DNA of 64,000 nucleotides, taken from NCBI GenBank assembly GCA_001792895.1, contig MARA01000015.1, forward strand, positions 914,634-978,633, given 5' to 3'. How positions within the stretch are numbered: the stretch's first letter is position 1; the number at the start of each line of letters is the position of its first letter. Made by a program: the position numbers and the translations under genes. Of the stretch, positions 1-11,215 are shown in pieces. Below the pieces are notes generated by a model. That model saw only the letters and a program-made list of their open reading frames with translations. It was not told the origin of the DNA and did not search any database. Source of the stretch: Lentinus brumalis. Its lineage: Eukaryota > Basidiomycota > Agaricomycetes > Polyporales > Polyporaceae.

Positions 1-699
1 GCGCCTAAATAAACCGAACTGGTTCGAATGGCATCTCCTCGAACTGCGCCGAGTCCCAACCTCCATTAATGTCTGGACCTCCCCTGCCATCTTGGAGCCT
101 GGGGCTGAGAACCAGTACGTCCGCGTTGCCCTCCATAACTAGTTCGAACTCGTAACATCTCCCCTACTATCGCAAATTGCGCCTTGGAGCTACTTATCAG
201 CGAAAACTTACAGCACCGGGGCCCCGGCGGCCTTATTAAAGGTATCGTCTGCTTTGTATGAATGAGACACCCTGTGTCCGAATTAAAGTTCTCTCTAGAG
301 CACATGTCGTGCGGCGAGTTCCGCATCAGCAGCTGCTCTGCTCAAATAGATGGTAAGAAAGCACCAGTGGACCCACCGTAGCCCACCGTGCACTAACATG
401 CGAAAGCTGACGGACGCTTCCGAATCCCAGCGCGCGACGCGAGATCTAGAAGTCATCCTTCGGCCGCCGACTTATCAGTTGCATCTTCTTCCGACGTGCC
501 TCACCGCCGGTTGTGCGTTGTCGCGAGTCGTCCTTTGCCTCTGAATCTCTGATTGCCCATCCGAGTCTGCCTAGGAGGACCACCCCCACCGCTCAACTTC
601 CAATCCTAGATCTCCAGCTACTGAACGGCTTGTATGTATCCTCATTTGCAGCCATTGAGCAGCTTTGAACTGACTCGCGAACAAGGTGCAACTTTAGCA
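1..699. other. 5' edge, no gene recognised
   Basis: No open frame here has family resemblance or believable splice structure. The last 70 bases are the leader of the F-box-like gene that follows. A possible 5'-UTR intron (a GTATGT near 633 and a TTTGCAG near 650) would be only about 20 nt long, so I do not call it. Confidence 0.4.
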
Positions 700-2016
700 A
701 TGTCAACCCCGCGCTGTCCACCGGAGCTGACAGACAAGATCATCGCCTGCGCGTGGCCTGATACGAAGACTTTGCTGAATTGCGCCTTGGTGTGTAGTAA
801 CTGGCTGCCCGCCAGCCGGATTCACCTCTTCCGCCACGTCCGTCTGGACTCCCCGGACAAGTACGATGCTATGGTGTCACGCGTCCTGCGCTCGGACGCG
901 CTGAGACCGTACCTCTCGTATGTCCACGGTGTGGAACTGGTCGAATCCTATTCTCCCAACCCACCCCGATCTGGATCAAATGGAATGGCGAATGCAAGCC
1001 CGTCCAAAAGGCACACTATTTGTACACGAATTCGCAGGGCACTTGCCCAACCTGACTGACCTGACCTTGTATGGGGTCATGTGGGTCTACTTCATGTCGC
1101 ATCGAAGCGCATTCCTATCCTATGCCTCACTTCCATCTATCAGAGCACTGGTGCTTCGTAGATGCGTTATCCCCTCATTTCGTGACCTCTGCACTATCCT
1201 CACCACATTGCCTTTTCTCGACACGCTCAGCCTGATTTCCGTCATATGGACCGATATCTCGAGGTCTATCGCCAAAGGAGTTCGCCGTCACACTCGTTGC
1301 CCACAAATGGCAGCGCGCCCAAACCTGTCATCTTTAACGCTTGCATACTGGGATCGCACGTGGGTTCCTGACCCAAAACTTCTGCGCCGGGCAGCCCGGC
1401 ACTTCCTCACTTGGATCGCTGCATCATCGACCATGTCGTCCCTCCAAGCATTTGAGTTGGATCTAGGCCTTGTTGCCCCAGATGTATATCTGGAATTCCC
1501 GCTCTGTCTGTTGATAACGAAATTGCATGTCAGATTGTATTACCCAGGTATGTCCTCCCGCTGTCGCTTATAGCCACGGTGCAGCATGTAGGATGACTGA
1601 CCCACAGCCGAACAGGGGCTTTGAAAGGCCTCTCCGCATTGTCGAATCTCAAGAGCGTGGATCTAACGGTCTCTACCGGCATCAATGAAACCTGGGACGA
1701 CATTGCTCTTGAGGTTCAGGGTCTTGAACTCCCCGGTATTGCACAGCTCCATACCCTGATCATCGATGCTGATATATCCGACTGGGAGCCGCTGAGTAGG
1801 GCGCATGCTCTTGATACCGTCCTCCAGGGAGATCTCTTCAAAAACCTCAGAGCTGTCGTCCTCACGATCGCGCTTTGTTCTCGGACCGGGGAGCGGCCGC
1901 AAACGTCGCAGGAACAGCTCCTCGAGACTGTCCGTCATACTCTCTCAATGACGATGGCGAGGAATATTGTCACAGTGCGCGTTCGGAAGGGTCCCCTTTA
2001 TCCGGCTCGTAAGTAG
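700..2016 (+). CDS. F-box/LRR-like protein with apparent frameshift
   Basis: F-box proteins recruit substrates to SCF ubiquitin ligases; basidiomycetes carry many divergent copies. The first ~45 residues (starting MSTPRCPPELTDKII, with ALVCSNWLPASR following) match an F-box and align with the intact paralog at 11216. The start at 700 is chosen because it lines up with that paralog's Met; another in-frame Met lies at 634. Exon 1 is 700-1547 and exon 2 is 1616-2016, separated by a 68-nt GTATGT...AACAG intron that keeps phase. Within exon 1 the paralog-like frame jumps by one base somewhere in 945-990, near a C-rich stretch. No GT-AG intron restores it: the GTATGT at 918 has AG partners only in the wrong phase. 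Either a real indel has broken the gene or the sequence has a one-base error. Substrate unknown. Confidence 0.7.
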
Positions 2017-3207
2017 TCACTCCGAGTCCGTGTTGCCAAAATCCTCAGGCTACATCATGGATGCCGGCCTCCCACCCCTCCACACACTCCCACATCTCTC
2101 TCCCGATCACTCCGTTCGACCGCGCCGAGGTCTCGCAACGGACTCATTGCCACTGGCACATACCTCTCTCCACCGTAACCGCGTATCATCGTCGCGACAC
2201 CATGTGGTCCCTGGTCCACAATTAGGAGTGAAGCTTGCGGCAACGCATGCGTATACTCATTCTGTCTCATATGTTGTTCTACCCGCCTCCCATCCTCCTG
2301 CCATATCTTCCGCCTGCTAATCAAGTAGTAGATGCCTCTAGCCATCGCGCACAACGCTCGCGGTCAAACCAGGTGGCGCCAGTCGCAACGCATCGCGACT
2401 CACGACCCGTCGCATCGACCCGGGCCGCTGTGCAACCATACTCCGCGTTTCGACGTGTACACCCCGCTGCACTCTGCTCTTCCTCAGGAATAGTATCAAA
2501 CGCTCCCTCACGCGACTCTCGACGTCCCCATTGATAGCCAGTCTTCGATAACATGTTCCGTAGCCAGTCTTCAGGTCCAAAACAAAGCACCGACCAGCCA
2601 ATCTCGCCGCAACCCCCCGCACTACACACGGTATCTCTGCCTAAAGCCACGAGCAAACTAGCATGCTTTCCCTCCTTCTGCTGTCTTTTTTGACCCATTC
2701 GGAGAATTGCGGCTCGAACGTAGTGAATGGAAGGATTCTTCTCTCGATGTCGCGGAACATGCATGCTTATCGAGCGTGACGGTCTGTGCCCAATACATAA
2801 CACGAGTTCGAGGTGCTAGACACGATCAAAGAGCGACGAAGGATAGCTATGGATATACATGTACGATGTACGATAAGTAGTCCGTGTTCGTAGTCCGTGA
2901 TACAACAGTTCCATGAGGATATACAGCGCATATCCGAGTGTCTAGGGGTGCGAGGAGTCCGAGTCCGAGATGAGTCCGAGAATACGTGCGTAGAGCGTGG
3001 CGTGAACGTAGGGAGTTCGTAATGGGATAAAGTGGAGAGCGTGAGCGACCTGCGGCACAAAATTGGCGTCAGAATCGCGGACATCGCTATATATGTGCGC
3101 GGCGGGACGCCTCGGGTGCCCGCCGCGACTGGGGAACTGCCACGCTGCGTACCTCATCTATACTTGATCATGACCATGAGAGTACAATCTTCGCGTCATC
3201 GTGGACC
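2017..3207. other. Intergenic, nothing assignable
   Basis: About 1.2 kb between the F-box-like gene and the small secreted protein. Several overlapping open frames exist on both strands, as expected at this GC content, but none shows a domain, a signal peptide or phase-consistent introns. An 11-base direct repeat (AGCCAGTCTTC) occurs twice near 2536 and 2570. Confidence 0.4.
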
Positions 3208-3429
3208 TCACGGGTGCGAACGAGCACGGCGCGTGTACGAGTGCGCCTTTGGAGGAGCCGCCGGGGCACTCGGAGCGCTGTCCTGGACGAGCGGGATCTC
3301 CGGGGCGCCCAGGCGTCCGTGTCCGTGCCCTGCTTGCAGCGAGTGGACGTCTGCCAGCGGAGCCGCTACGGTGCTCGTAGCGAGTGCGAAGAGTGCGAGG
3401 AGGCCTGTCGTAAGGCTGCGGATCTGCAT
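3208..3429 (-). CDS. Small secreted protein, 73 aa
   Basis: An unspliced 73-residue frame. It opens with a textbook secretion signal: basic MQIRS, a hydrophobic core LLALFALATS, then a VAAP cleavage-like site at about residues 22-24. The mature part is about 50 residues, Pro/Ala/His-rich with a basic C-terminus (YTRRARSHP), and has no cysteines, so it is not a hydrophobin or a disulfide-rich effector. Small secreted proteins of this kind are common in wood-decay and symbiotic fungi; I recognise no family. The Met at 3429 is chosen because the signal peptide begins there; the frame is open further upstream but gives no signal. A spliced longer form is possible. Confidence 0.5.
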   Translation of the reverse strand: MQIRSLTTGLLALFALATSTVAAPLADVHSLQAGHGHGRLGAPEIPLVQDSAPSAPAAPPKAHSYTRRARSHP

Positions 3430-3922
3430 GATGAAGAACTGAGGGCTGAGGACTGAGGACTGGCGATCGGAGGACAGCGACAGTGTGCGGTGGGATCTGT
3501 GAGAAGCAAATCTGATTGTCAGAGGTGTCAATGTCGACAGCATGAAGCACGGAAGACCATGCACGTACCTAGAGAAAACACAGATGATAAGAAGGAAGAA
3601 GAAGGGGGAAAGAGGAGTGTGCCACCTGGAGTGTGTCGCGTTTATGTGCGGTGTGCGATGGGGGCGAGGCAGGGACGGGGACCCAGCGCCGAGACGGGGC
3701 AGTTCAGCGGGCTTTTTATTACGTGGCGGGTAACGACGCCCGCAAGTAAGCACTTGGCAGGTGGCAGAAGTGCGGCGGCGTCCAACGCAGAACCTACACC
3801 GGTCGCACTGGCAGCTCGGGGATGGCAGAGAGAGCAAAGCCCGGGGCGTTCGGAGGGGGCTGTGCCATGCCGCGGTGGCGTGGGTATGGGCGCTTACTGC
3901 ATTCATGCCACGGAGAACTTGA

Positions 3923-3966
3923 AGGAGGAGGAGGAGGAGGAGGAGGAGGAGGAGGAGGAGGAGGAG
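3923..3966. repeat. (GGA)n microsatellite
   Basis: About 14 uninterrupted GGA/GAG units on the plus strand. It lies about 500 bases upstream of the small secreted protein gene. Trinucleotide purine tracts like this often vary in length between strains. Confidence 0.9.
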
Positions 3967-5649
3967 ATCATTGGATTGGCCGTCTAGTATCAGTGCTTAT
4001 ACAGGAAGCATAAACCGCAAAACGAAAGATTGGGATAGGTACAGCACCAGGGAAGGTCATTGGCCTGTGCCCGGAGAGAGCGTTACGGGAAACGACAGCG
4101 GAATTAGAGCCTACCACCATTGTCAGCACAACGCATCGTCTGTATAACGTTGAGTACATTTTTGACGACCTATATACCCGCAGCGCGTCCGACAGCGAGA
4201 CCGGCAATGGAGCGGCGCCTGCATTGTCTCAAAGTTCCAGCCTATGACCGCCGGGAGGAGCATGCAACTGGGTGCGTTCCCTGTTCAGGTTACCAATTGA
4301 CTGAGACTCATTATAGCGTATGTATGTCACACCGAAAGTAATCTATTGAAAGCCTTGGGAAAGGGCGAGATTGCTGTCTCACTCATCGAATATCGGCCGA
4401 CGCTATAAAGACGACGCATCCGCGCACGCGAGAGACGAAGCCGGCGTGTGTTCACAGATAGACTCGTCCACCCGCTTATTATAAGACATCCGCACGGTGA
4501 TACTTGCTAACCGCACGGTCAATAGTGTCAAAACGTCAGCTTCAGCGTTCTGACGGGATGACCAAGGATAATACGCACCTAGTCACCATTATCCAATCAC
4601 CAATCCATATGCTAATACTCGTACCCCACGTTGAGCATCGTCCTCCTCGCCGTCGTCCAGTGCTTCGTGCATAGCTGCACGAGGTCGCGGTTCGTATGCA
4701 ACATCAGCAGATTTCGCCGCGCGCACCCACACCTCATGCGGCTGCATGTACACATCGTACAATGTAGGACGTCTCGACGAGGTTGTCCAAGTCAGGACCT
4801 CGCCGTATTCGTGGGCGTCGTTCGAGTACTTTGCGCGTATCCCTTATCCGCGCCGCGCCGCGTGCCCGATGACGAAGACCTCGCCAAGGGCGCCTCAGCA
4901 GACTATGGACAGGTCAAGGAGCATTTCGTACTCGACGAGCGGGGTAAATGGGCGCAGAAGGGTGCGGCGGGGACCATTCTGCGCACGACATATAGCTCTA
5001 TCAGTGTTCGTTCGTAGCTCACCAAGTCAGCAAGAAGAGCTCTCACCCCGCATACATAGTCCATCATGGGTTGCTTCACAAGCTTGGGCTTTACTAATCT
5101 GGTGTCCGCCTGCGTTGCAAGAACAAGGGGCCCCATCCGGTGAGTCGGCGACGGTGCCGGTCACTTCCGTGGATGGTAATTTCTCGAGCTCCATGGATCG
5201 TGCGGCACTACGCATCTTGTCCGTATCATCCTCGGGAGTGTCGGGGGCAAGCACTGGGGACCTCCGAGTTCCTGTTTCGCTGGAAAGGACGGTCTCTAGC
5301 AGAGGATACTTACTGTAGTGGAAAAAGGTCCATATCAGAGCGCGCGACCTGTTTCAAGTGTGTCGCCTCGGACTCGGGTGTCTCCCGCGAGCTGGTTCTG
5401 CAGCAAAACGCGGAACACCGAGGAGACGCGCATCCAACGTGTCAGTCACGCATTCCTTGTCACGTGCATGTGACTGAACGCGCAGACGCTCAACGCGTCG
5501 CGAGCGGCCGCGGCTTCGATTCGCATTCAGTCCTGAGGCCCGAGCACGCAGAGTCTTGCTGATTTGTTAAAGACTTGTAAGTGGTCAAAACCAATATCGG
5601 TGGGGCTTCGAGACGGAATGGCAACGACGCTGTCTGTGCTGATCCTGAG
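3967..5649. other. Intergenic with one degenerate coding-like patch
   Basis: I see no intact gene between the microsatellite and the end of the first amidase. A TATA-like ATAAAGAC sits near 4405 on the plus strand without a convincing gene behind it. The patch at 4605-5136 is listed separately. Confidence 0.35.
4605..5136 (-). pseudogene. Possible degenerate minus-strand coding remnant
   Basis: Read on the minus strand, one frame runs through a plausible GTGAG...GCGCAG intron of about 72 nt and then gives protein-like stretches such as FTPLVEYEMLLDLSIV, GALGEVFVIGHAA and YSNDAHEYGEVLTW. These are separated by in-frame stops with no obvious introns. I recognise no family. It could be a decayed gene or chance; plus-strand frames are also open across the same bases. 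Confidence 0.22.
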
Positions 5650-7706
5650 TCACCTGCCCATCACATACTTATGGGACCTTCCCCCGATGATGTCCGCAAG
5701 CTGCGTGATTGGCACGGCCTCTGGAAACGCGCGAACCTTCAAACGCGTGTGAGTAGCTTGCTCGTATGCGTATGCATACGAGATAAGCTGAAACTCCGTC
5801 CAGGCCGTCCCCATAAACGCGAGCCCAAACGGCTGGTGAGGCCCGCTTATGCGTGTCGGCTCCGCAGGCGCAAGGGGCGTGTCAGGGGGCAAGAATCCCA
5901 GCGGGACTGCAACAGCATAGTGATCAACACTAACACAAAGGGCAAGACACGTAAAGACGTACCAACCACAATCGGGTAACCTGCGATCGCCGCGGGCATG
6001 GACGAGACGAGAGTGGGCAGCAGCAACGCGTCGAGACCGTATTGGTGCAACGTCGCGTCGATACCGTACTTTCCACCGAGCTCTCTGTTTGCTACAATGG
6101 CGTCGTAGTATGCTTGGTCTGCACTGCTGTTCTGTGACTTGATAAATCTGCAGGGCTGACGTTGAGCGGGGAAGGAAACGGTGAGAGATACTGGCGGGAC
6201 GCACTGCGATTGAGAGGTCCAGTAAGGCGGGACCAGCTCAAGATCTGCGTGGGCTTCGTTGAACGCTATCAAGTCCGCGAGGTCCTTCACACCCGTCGGT
6301 ACGTGCACCAGCTCGGAGATATACTTGTTAAGCCCATACTGTGGAACTGATCAGACCAGCAATGCTCCGTGGTATGTGCCCTGCTGACCTTCAAGTCCAC
6401 AGTGGACACAATCGACTCGTTTGTCGAGACTACCAGCTCTTCATGGTTCACAAAGTCCGCTGGATCGACGATGGTTGCGCCGAGCGCACGCATGGTGTCC
6501 AGCGACGAGTTGAACGCCGCAACGATGTGCTCGTCCAGACGGTTCCTGTAGTTGAAGAACCTCCTCGGAACCCCGAGACGGACTCCGCGCAACGCGCTGG
6601 CATTCAACGCTTTCGTGTAGTCCGGCACGACTGGTGGCTGCACCAGCGTGTAGTTATCGCGCGGGTCAGGGCCTGCTATCACGGAGAGGAGGATAGCCGC
6701 ATCTGCGACTGAGCGCGTCATGGGTCCGACCGTGTCCTGGTGCTCAGAGATCGGGATGACTGCAGCAAAACGGAGTCAGCTTATATGGAAAGCTAAAGCT
6801 CATCAGTAAGGACGTACCTCCATCGCGCGACGTCAAACCCACAGTCGGCTTCACGCCCACCAAGTTGTTGAAGCTGCTCGGACACACGATCGAGCCGTCC
6901 GTCTCCGTCCCGAGTGCAGCAGCGGCCAGCCCGATCGCAGTCGCCACTCCGCTTCCTGAGCTCGACCCGCATGGGTTGCCCAACGGCACATAAGGGCTGC
7001 TCCCTTGGCCAATGCGCGCGGAGAAACCGGATGGAACGATACCGCGGGCATTCGCCCACTCGGACATGCTCGCCTTTCCGAGTAGGATGACACCGGCTTC
7101 GCGGAGTTTGGCTGCGACGTGTGCATCGCGAGGGACGACGGAGCGGAGGAGCGCGTAGGAGCCGGCGGTCGTGTTCATACCTATACAGCAAAGGCCATGC
7201 CAGTGAGAGCCTTGCGGCACGCGTAGAGACTGTGATACCCACCTTCACTATGAAGAGTAGCTATGTTGTCTTTCAGAAGGATGGGGATCCCGTGGAGCAG
7301 ACCTCGGGGTCCATTCGTCCGCCGCTCGTTGTCCAGCTCAGCTGCTTGCTGCAGTGCGCTGGGGTTCGTTTCGATTACGGCACGTAGCGCCGGACCCTTC
7401 AAGTTCACTTCCTCGATCCTCGCAAGGTAGGCCTTCCGAAAACGCGTCAGCTTGTTTCAATACGAACATTGAAAGAAGGATGATCACCTCGACAAGATCT
7501 ACACTGGAGAATTCGCCATTTTGCAACCCGTTCTGAAGCTCAGATATCGACGCTTCGTACAGGTCTGGGAACGACCCGACCCTGTCGACCTCGGCGAGTT
7601 GGAAGGACACCTGTCCGTCGGCGTCCGCAGCCTGTATGAATAGACTGACAGTGACAGTAACCAGCGCGAGCCAGCCTAAGCCAGACACGCCCTTCTGTGC
7701 ACCCAT
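5650..7706 (-). CDS. Secreted amidase-signature hydrolase A, 591 aa
   Basis: An amidase-signature enzyme, hydrolysing amide bonds with a Ser-cisSer-Lys triad. Six exons: 7488-7706, 7243-7432, 6818-7180, 6389-6759, 5963-6338 and 5650-5906. All five introns are 50-62 nt and keep phase, giving 1776 nt. The start at 7706 is chosen because a hydrophobic leader (LGWLALVTVTVSLFIQ) follows; another Met is 42 nt upstream. The catalytic Lys is in ILLKDN (about residue 127). The glycine/serine-rich loop CGSSSGSG supplies the cis-Ser, and ETDGSI the nucleophilic Ser near residue 233. The fungal cluster variant DGSI replaces the more usual GGSI. A very similar gene lies 255 bp upstream on the same strand, so the pair looks like a tandem duplication. 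Physiological substrate unknown; the leader suggests export. Confidence 0.92.
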
Positions 7707-7961
7707 GGCGTCGATGCACCGCGGTGGGAGAAGACAAGCTACCCGCAACTGCGCAGCTGCATCTGAGCGACCAGATCCGCGATAACGCCGGACCGGCCTT
7801 CCATGTCAAGCACACGCTGGTCGTACTTGTTAGTCAGAATTTGGCCGTCAAAAGATTTCTGCTCTCAGGGCTGCAGTCAACACGACTGGATGCACTACCT
7901 TCCCATTAAAATGACTCTTCGAGCTCAGAGTACCGTCCGACATCGTGCGAACCATTCGCAA

Positions 7962-9996
7962 TCACCTCCCAACAACATCCGCAAGCTGCGTCTTTGGGAT
8001 TGCCTCTGCAAACGCAAGCTGCTTCAACCGAGTATGCGTCGCCTGCTCGTATGCAAACGCAAACGATACCAGGTCGAACTCGCTGAACGCCGTGCCCAGG
8101 AACGACAGTCCGAATGGCTGGTTCGGGCCGCTCTCTCGCACGGGCTCTGCGGGCGCGAGAGGCGTGTTCACGGGTAGGAATCCGAGCGGCACTGCAGAGC
8201 AGGACGAGTGAGACGCGATTCGTATAGCCGAAGGAAGCGGAAAACGAACCGGTGACTATCGGGTAGCCAGCAATGGCCGCAGGGGTTGACGAGACATCAG
8301 TCGGGAGCAAGATGGCATTGAGCTTGAACGCCTTAAGCGTGGCATCGATACCACGAGTCGCCCCAAGGTCCTTGTCAGCTGCAACGGCGTCGAAGAACGC
8401 TTGATCGACGGTGGTGTTCTCGGAGGTTATGAACCTGGACAGTCGCGACGTGTCGGTCAGAAGATGCGGTTCAGGCAGAGAATTCACGTACTGGGATTGA
8501 TCAGTCCAGAATGGAGAGACGAGCTCTTCGTCCGCGTGCGCGATGTTGAACGCAATCAAGTCTGCGAGATCCTTCACTCCTGTAGGGACCTCCACTAGCT
8601 CTGAGATGTACTTATTGACATCGACCTATGGCATGTTGATATGAGCGTCCTCAAGAAGCTGGAAGACGTCCTGGTGGTCCTGACCTTGAAATCGACATTC
8701 AGCACGATTGTCTCGTTGTTCGACGCCATAAACTCGTCGAAGTCCGGAAAGTCTGCCGGGTCCACGATCGTCGCACCTAAAGCGCGCATCGTGGCGAGCG
8801 ACGCGTTGAACGCGGCCACAACATCGCTGTTCACCCCCTCGAAGAACTTTCTCGGGGCACCGAGGCGTGTGCCCCGCAAAGCGTCCTTCTTCAATGCCTT
8901 GGTATAATCAGGGACTACTGGGGGCTGCGCGAGCGTGAAGTTGTCTCGCGGGTCGCGGCCGGCAATAACTGACAGGATGACGGCTGCGTCCGTGACCGAG
9001 CGGGCCATCGGGCCCACTGTGTCTTGATGTTCAGAAATCGGTACCACTAAGAAGATCAAGCTGTCAGTCTTCTCGGTTACATCTCACATGGCAACCGGGC
9101 AGGGACCGTACTCACCTCCGTCTCTCGATGTCAATCCAACGGTCGGCTTGATGCCCACCAGATTGTTGAAGCTGCTCGGACACACGATCGACCCGTCCGT
9201 CTCTGAGCCCAGCGCAGCAGCCGCTAGACCTATGGCACTCCCGATCCCACTGCCCGAGCTCGAACCGCACGGGTCGCCGAGCGGGACATATGGGCTACTC
9301 GCCTGTCCACCGCGCCCGGAGAAGCCTGACGGGACGATGCCACGGAAGTTCGCCCACTCAGAGAGGTTGGCCTTTCCAAGCAGGATCGCGCCAGCTGCAC
9401 GGAGTTTGGCGGCGACGTGCGCGTCGCGTGGAACAACGGAGCCCAAGAGGGCGAAAGAGCCAGCGGTCGTGTTCATACCTGGAGAAGACGTGCCGTCAGA
9501 AAGTCTGAATACACCATATACGCGGAACCATACCCTCGCTGTGCAGAGTAGCTATGTTATCCTTGAGCAAGATCGGGATACCGTGGAGCGGTCCACGTGC
9601 GCCATTTGTACGCCGTTCGGCGTCGAGCTCTGCGGCTTGCTTGAGGGCACTAGGATTCGTCTCGATGACCGCACGCAGTGTCGGACCTTGCAGATTGACT
9701 TCATCAATACGCGCAAAGTATGCCTGTCATTGTAGTCGTAGTTAGAGTTAGACGCGTAGATACGTCGAGTCAAGAGGCCATACCTTGACAAGATCGACGC
9801 TCGTGAACTGTCCCTTTTCCAGACCAGTCTGAAGCTCGGCGATAGACGCCTCGTACAAGTCTGGGAACGCAGCCGCTGCTGCGCCCACTGGGACACGTTC
9901 AGACTCCTGCTTGAAGCCATACCCCGCCCAAACAAGGGCGAGGATGAGCGTAAAGAGCGAGACTAAGCTCAAACGCAGTGAGAAACTTGAGGCCAT
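7962..9996 (-). CDS. Secreted amidase-signature hydrolase B, 577 aa
   Basis: Paralog of the amidase just downstream. Six exons: 9784-9996, 9534-9723, 9116-9478, 8685-9046, 8250-8625 and 7962-8191, with introns of 55-69 nt in the same positions and phases as gene A. Exons 2, 3 and 5 are identical in length between the two genes (190, 363 and 376 nt). The N-terminus (MASSFSLRLSLVSLFTLILA) is a clear signal peptide. The catalytic Lys falls near residue 125 (ILLKDN), the cis-Ser lies in CGSSSGSG at 205-212, and the nucleophile is near Ser231 (ETDGSI). The C-terminal EQATHTRLKQLAFAEAIP segment is conserved with gene A. A TATA box lies about 55-60 bases upstream of the start. No sign of decay. Confidence 0.93.
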
Positions 9997-10049
9997 CGAC
10001 GATGTCGTCAGTTGGGCTCACTCAATGGGCTTCGTTGCAATCTAGAGAC

Positions 10050-10057
10050 TTATATAT
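10050..10057 (-). promoter_or_regulatory. TATA box of amidase B
   Basis: TATATAT (read on the minus strand as ATATATAAG in context) ends 54 bases upstream of the amidase B start codon, a usual distance for a fungal TATA element with a short leader. Confidence 0.5.
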
Positions 10058-11215
10058 GCAGCGGCTACGGTTCTTATCGGACACGCGCATGCGCTCACGG
10101 GCGGGCGTGGCATGCGGTCTGACTTGTGCGGCTAAAACTGTCGACGGTCTTCCCAAGACTTGTCCCGTGATGTTGCACGCATGCTGAGAGCTACTGGGAG
10201 GCGCAAGAGTCCCTTGGGTCGGCCAAGTGCGACTTGATTCAAGAGACTGCTGCACGCACCACGGGCATAAGTGTCGCTGGTCTCCAACTTCGGAGGCGTC
10301 TGCTGGATACATAGAATGAGATCCTTCCAGGCGAGAACGTCATCATGAATCAGCGCAGTCTCGAGATACGCACCTCCCATCGAAAAAGCGGTGACCGGGC
10401 CTTCCGTTCGCGGGCGGGAAGAATATCTAATGGTGACATAAACGGTCTTGTCTTGAGCGAAGGCGTAGGTACGCAGCTGAAGGGAGTGTACGTTGGATGA
10501 TCATTCAAATTTGAGGGGGAGGGGGAAGTTGCCAGTAGTACGTTCATGTAGGACTCATACTCTCGTCTCTACGTACACTGAGTGTCGTGACTCAAGGCAG
10601 CTTGAGGTGACAATGAATTCGAGAAAAGTTAGTACTAGCACGAAAGGTCAGAGTGGGGAGAGGTCATTGATTTATTTCTCGCACCAGGAAGGTCTTCGCG
10701 GCCGCCACGTGGACCGACCTATGGGCGTCAATGCGAGCTGGCAGTTCGGACTCCCTTTTCTTCAACCACTACATGAATCCTGATCAACATGTCGATGCTA
10801 GGTTGCATTACAAGAGTGGACGTTACTTGTATTCCTCTCGAGTCTCTGCGAACAGGACGAGTCGTCGCACTCTAAAGCGTGCAGTACCGTGCTCTGGGCA
10901 CCGCGCGCTACTCACTCGTGAGTTTACTATGACTTTCTAGATGTAGGTACTCCCAGTGAGCTGACGAGTGCCGGAGGCAGAGGACTTACTAGGAGCGGTG
11001 CTCATCACCGCTCAAAATCTTGCTTCCCTCGGGCCGTGAGAAGCATCCTGTGCGCCCGCCCGCCCATGTTCACTGTGCTCGTGCTCGCAGACTCCTTCTC
11101 CTGCACTCATCAGCGACCATCTGGGGATTCCGCAAGCCCTTCGTCCAGCCACCAGGTTGTACTTCTTGTCCTATCTATATGATCGAAAAGGTTCCTTACT
11201 TGAACTTTTCCAGAC
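10058..11215. other. Intergenic between amidase B and the second F-box gene
   Basis: About 1.16 kb between divergent genes, so it should hold both promoters. I see no convincing gene. One minus-strand frame near 10132-10380 (HDDVLAWKDLILCIQQ and onward) is open but has no recognisable family. Confidence 0.35.

Noticed and set aside
918..998. An intron (GTATGT...AG) to explain the frame change in the first F-box-like gene
   Set aside because: All nearby acceptors give the wrong phase, and the skipped part aligns with coding sequence of the intact paralog.
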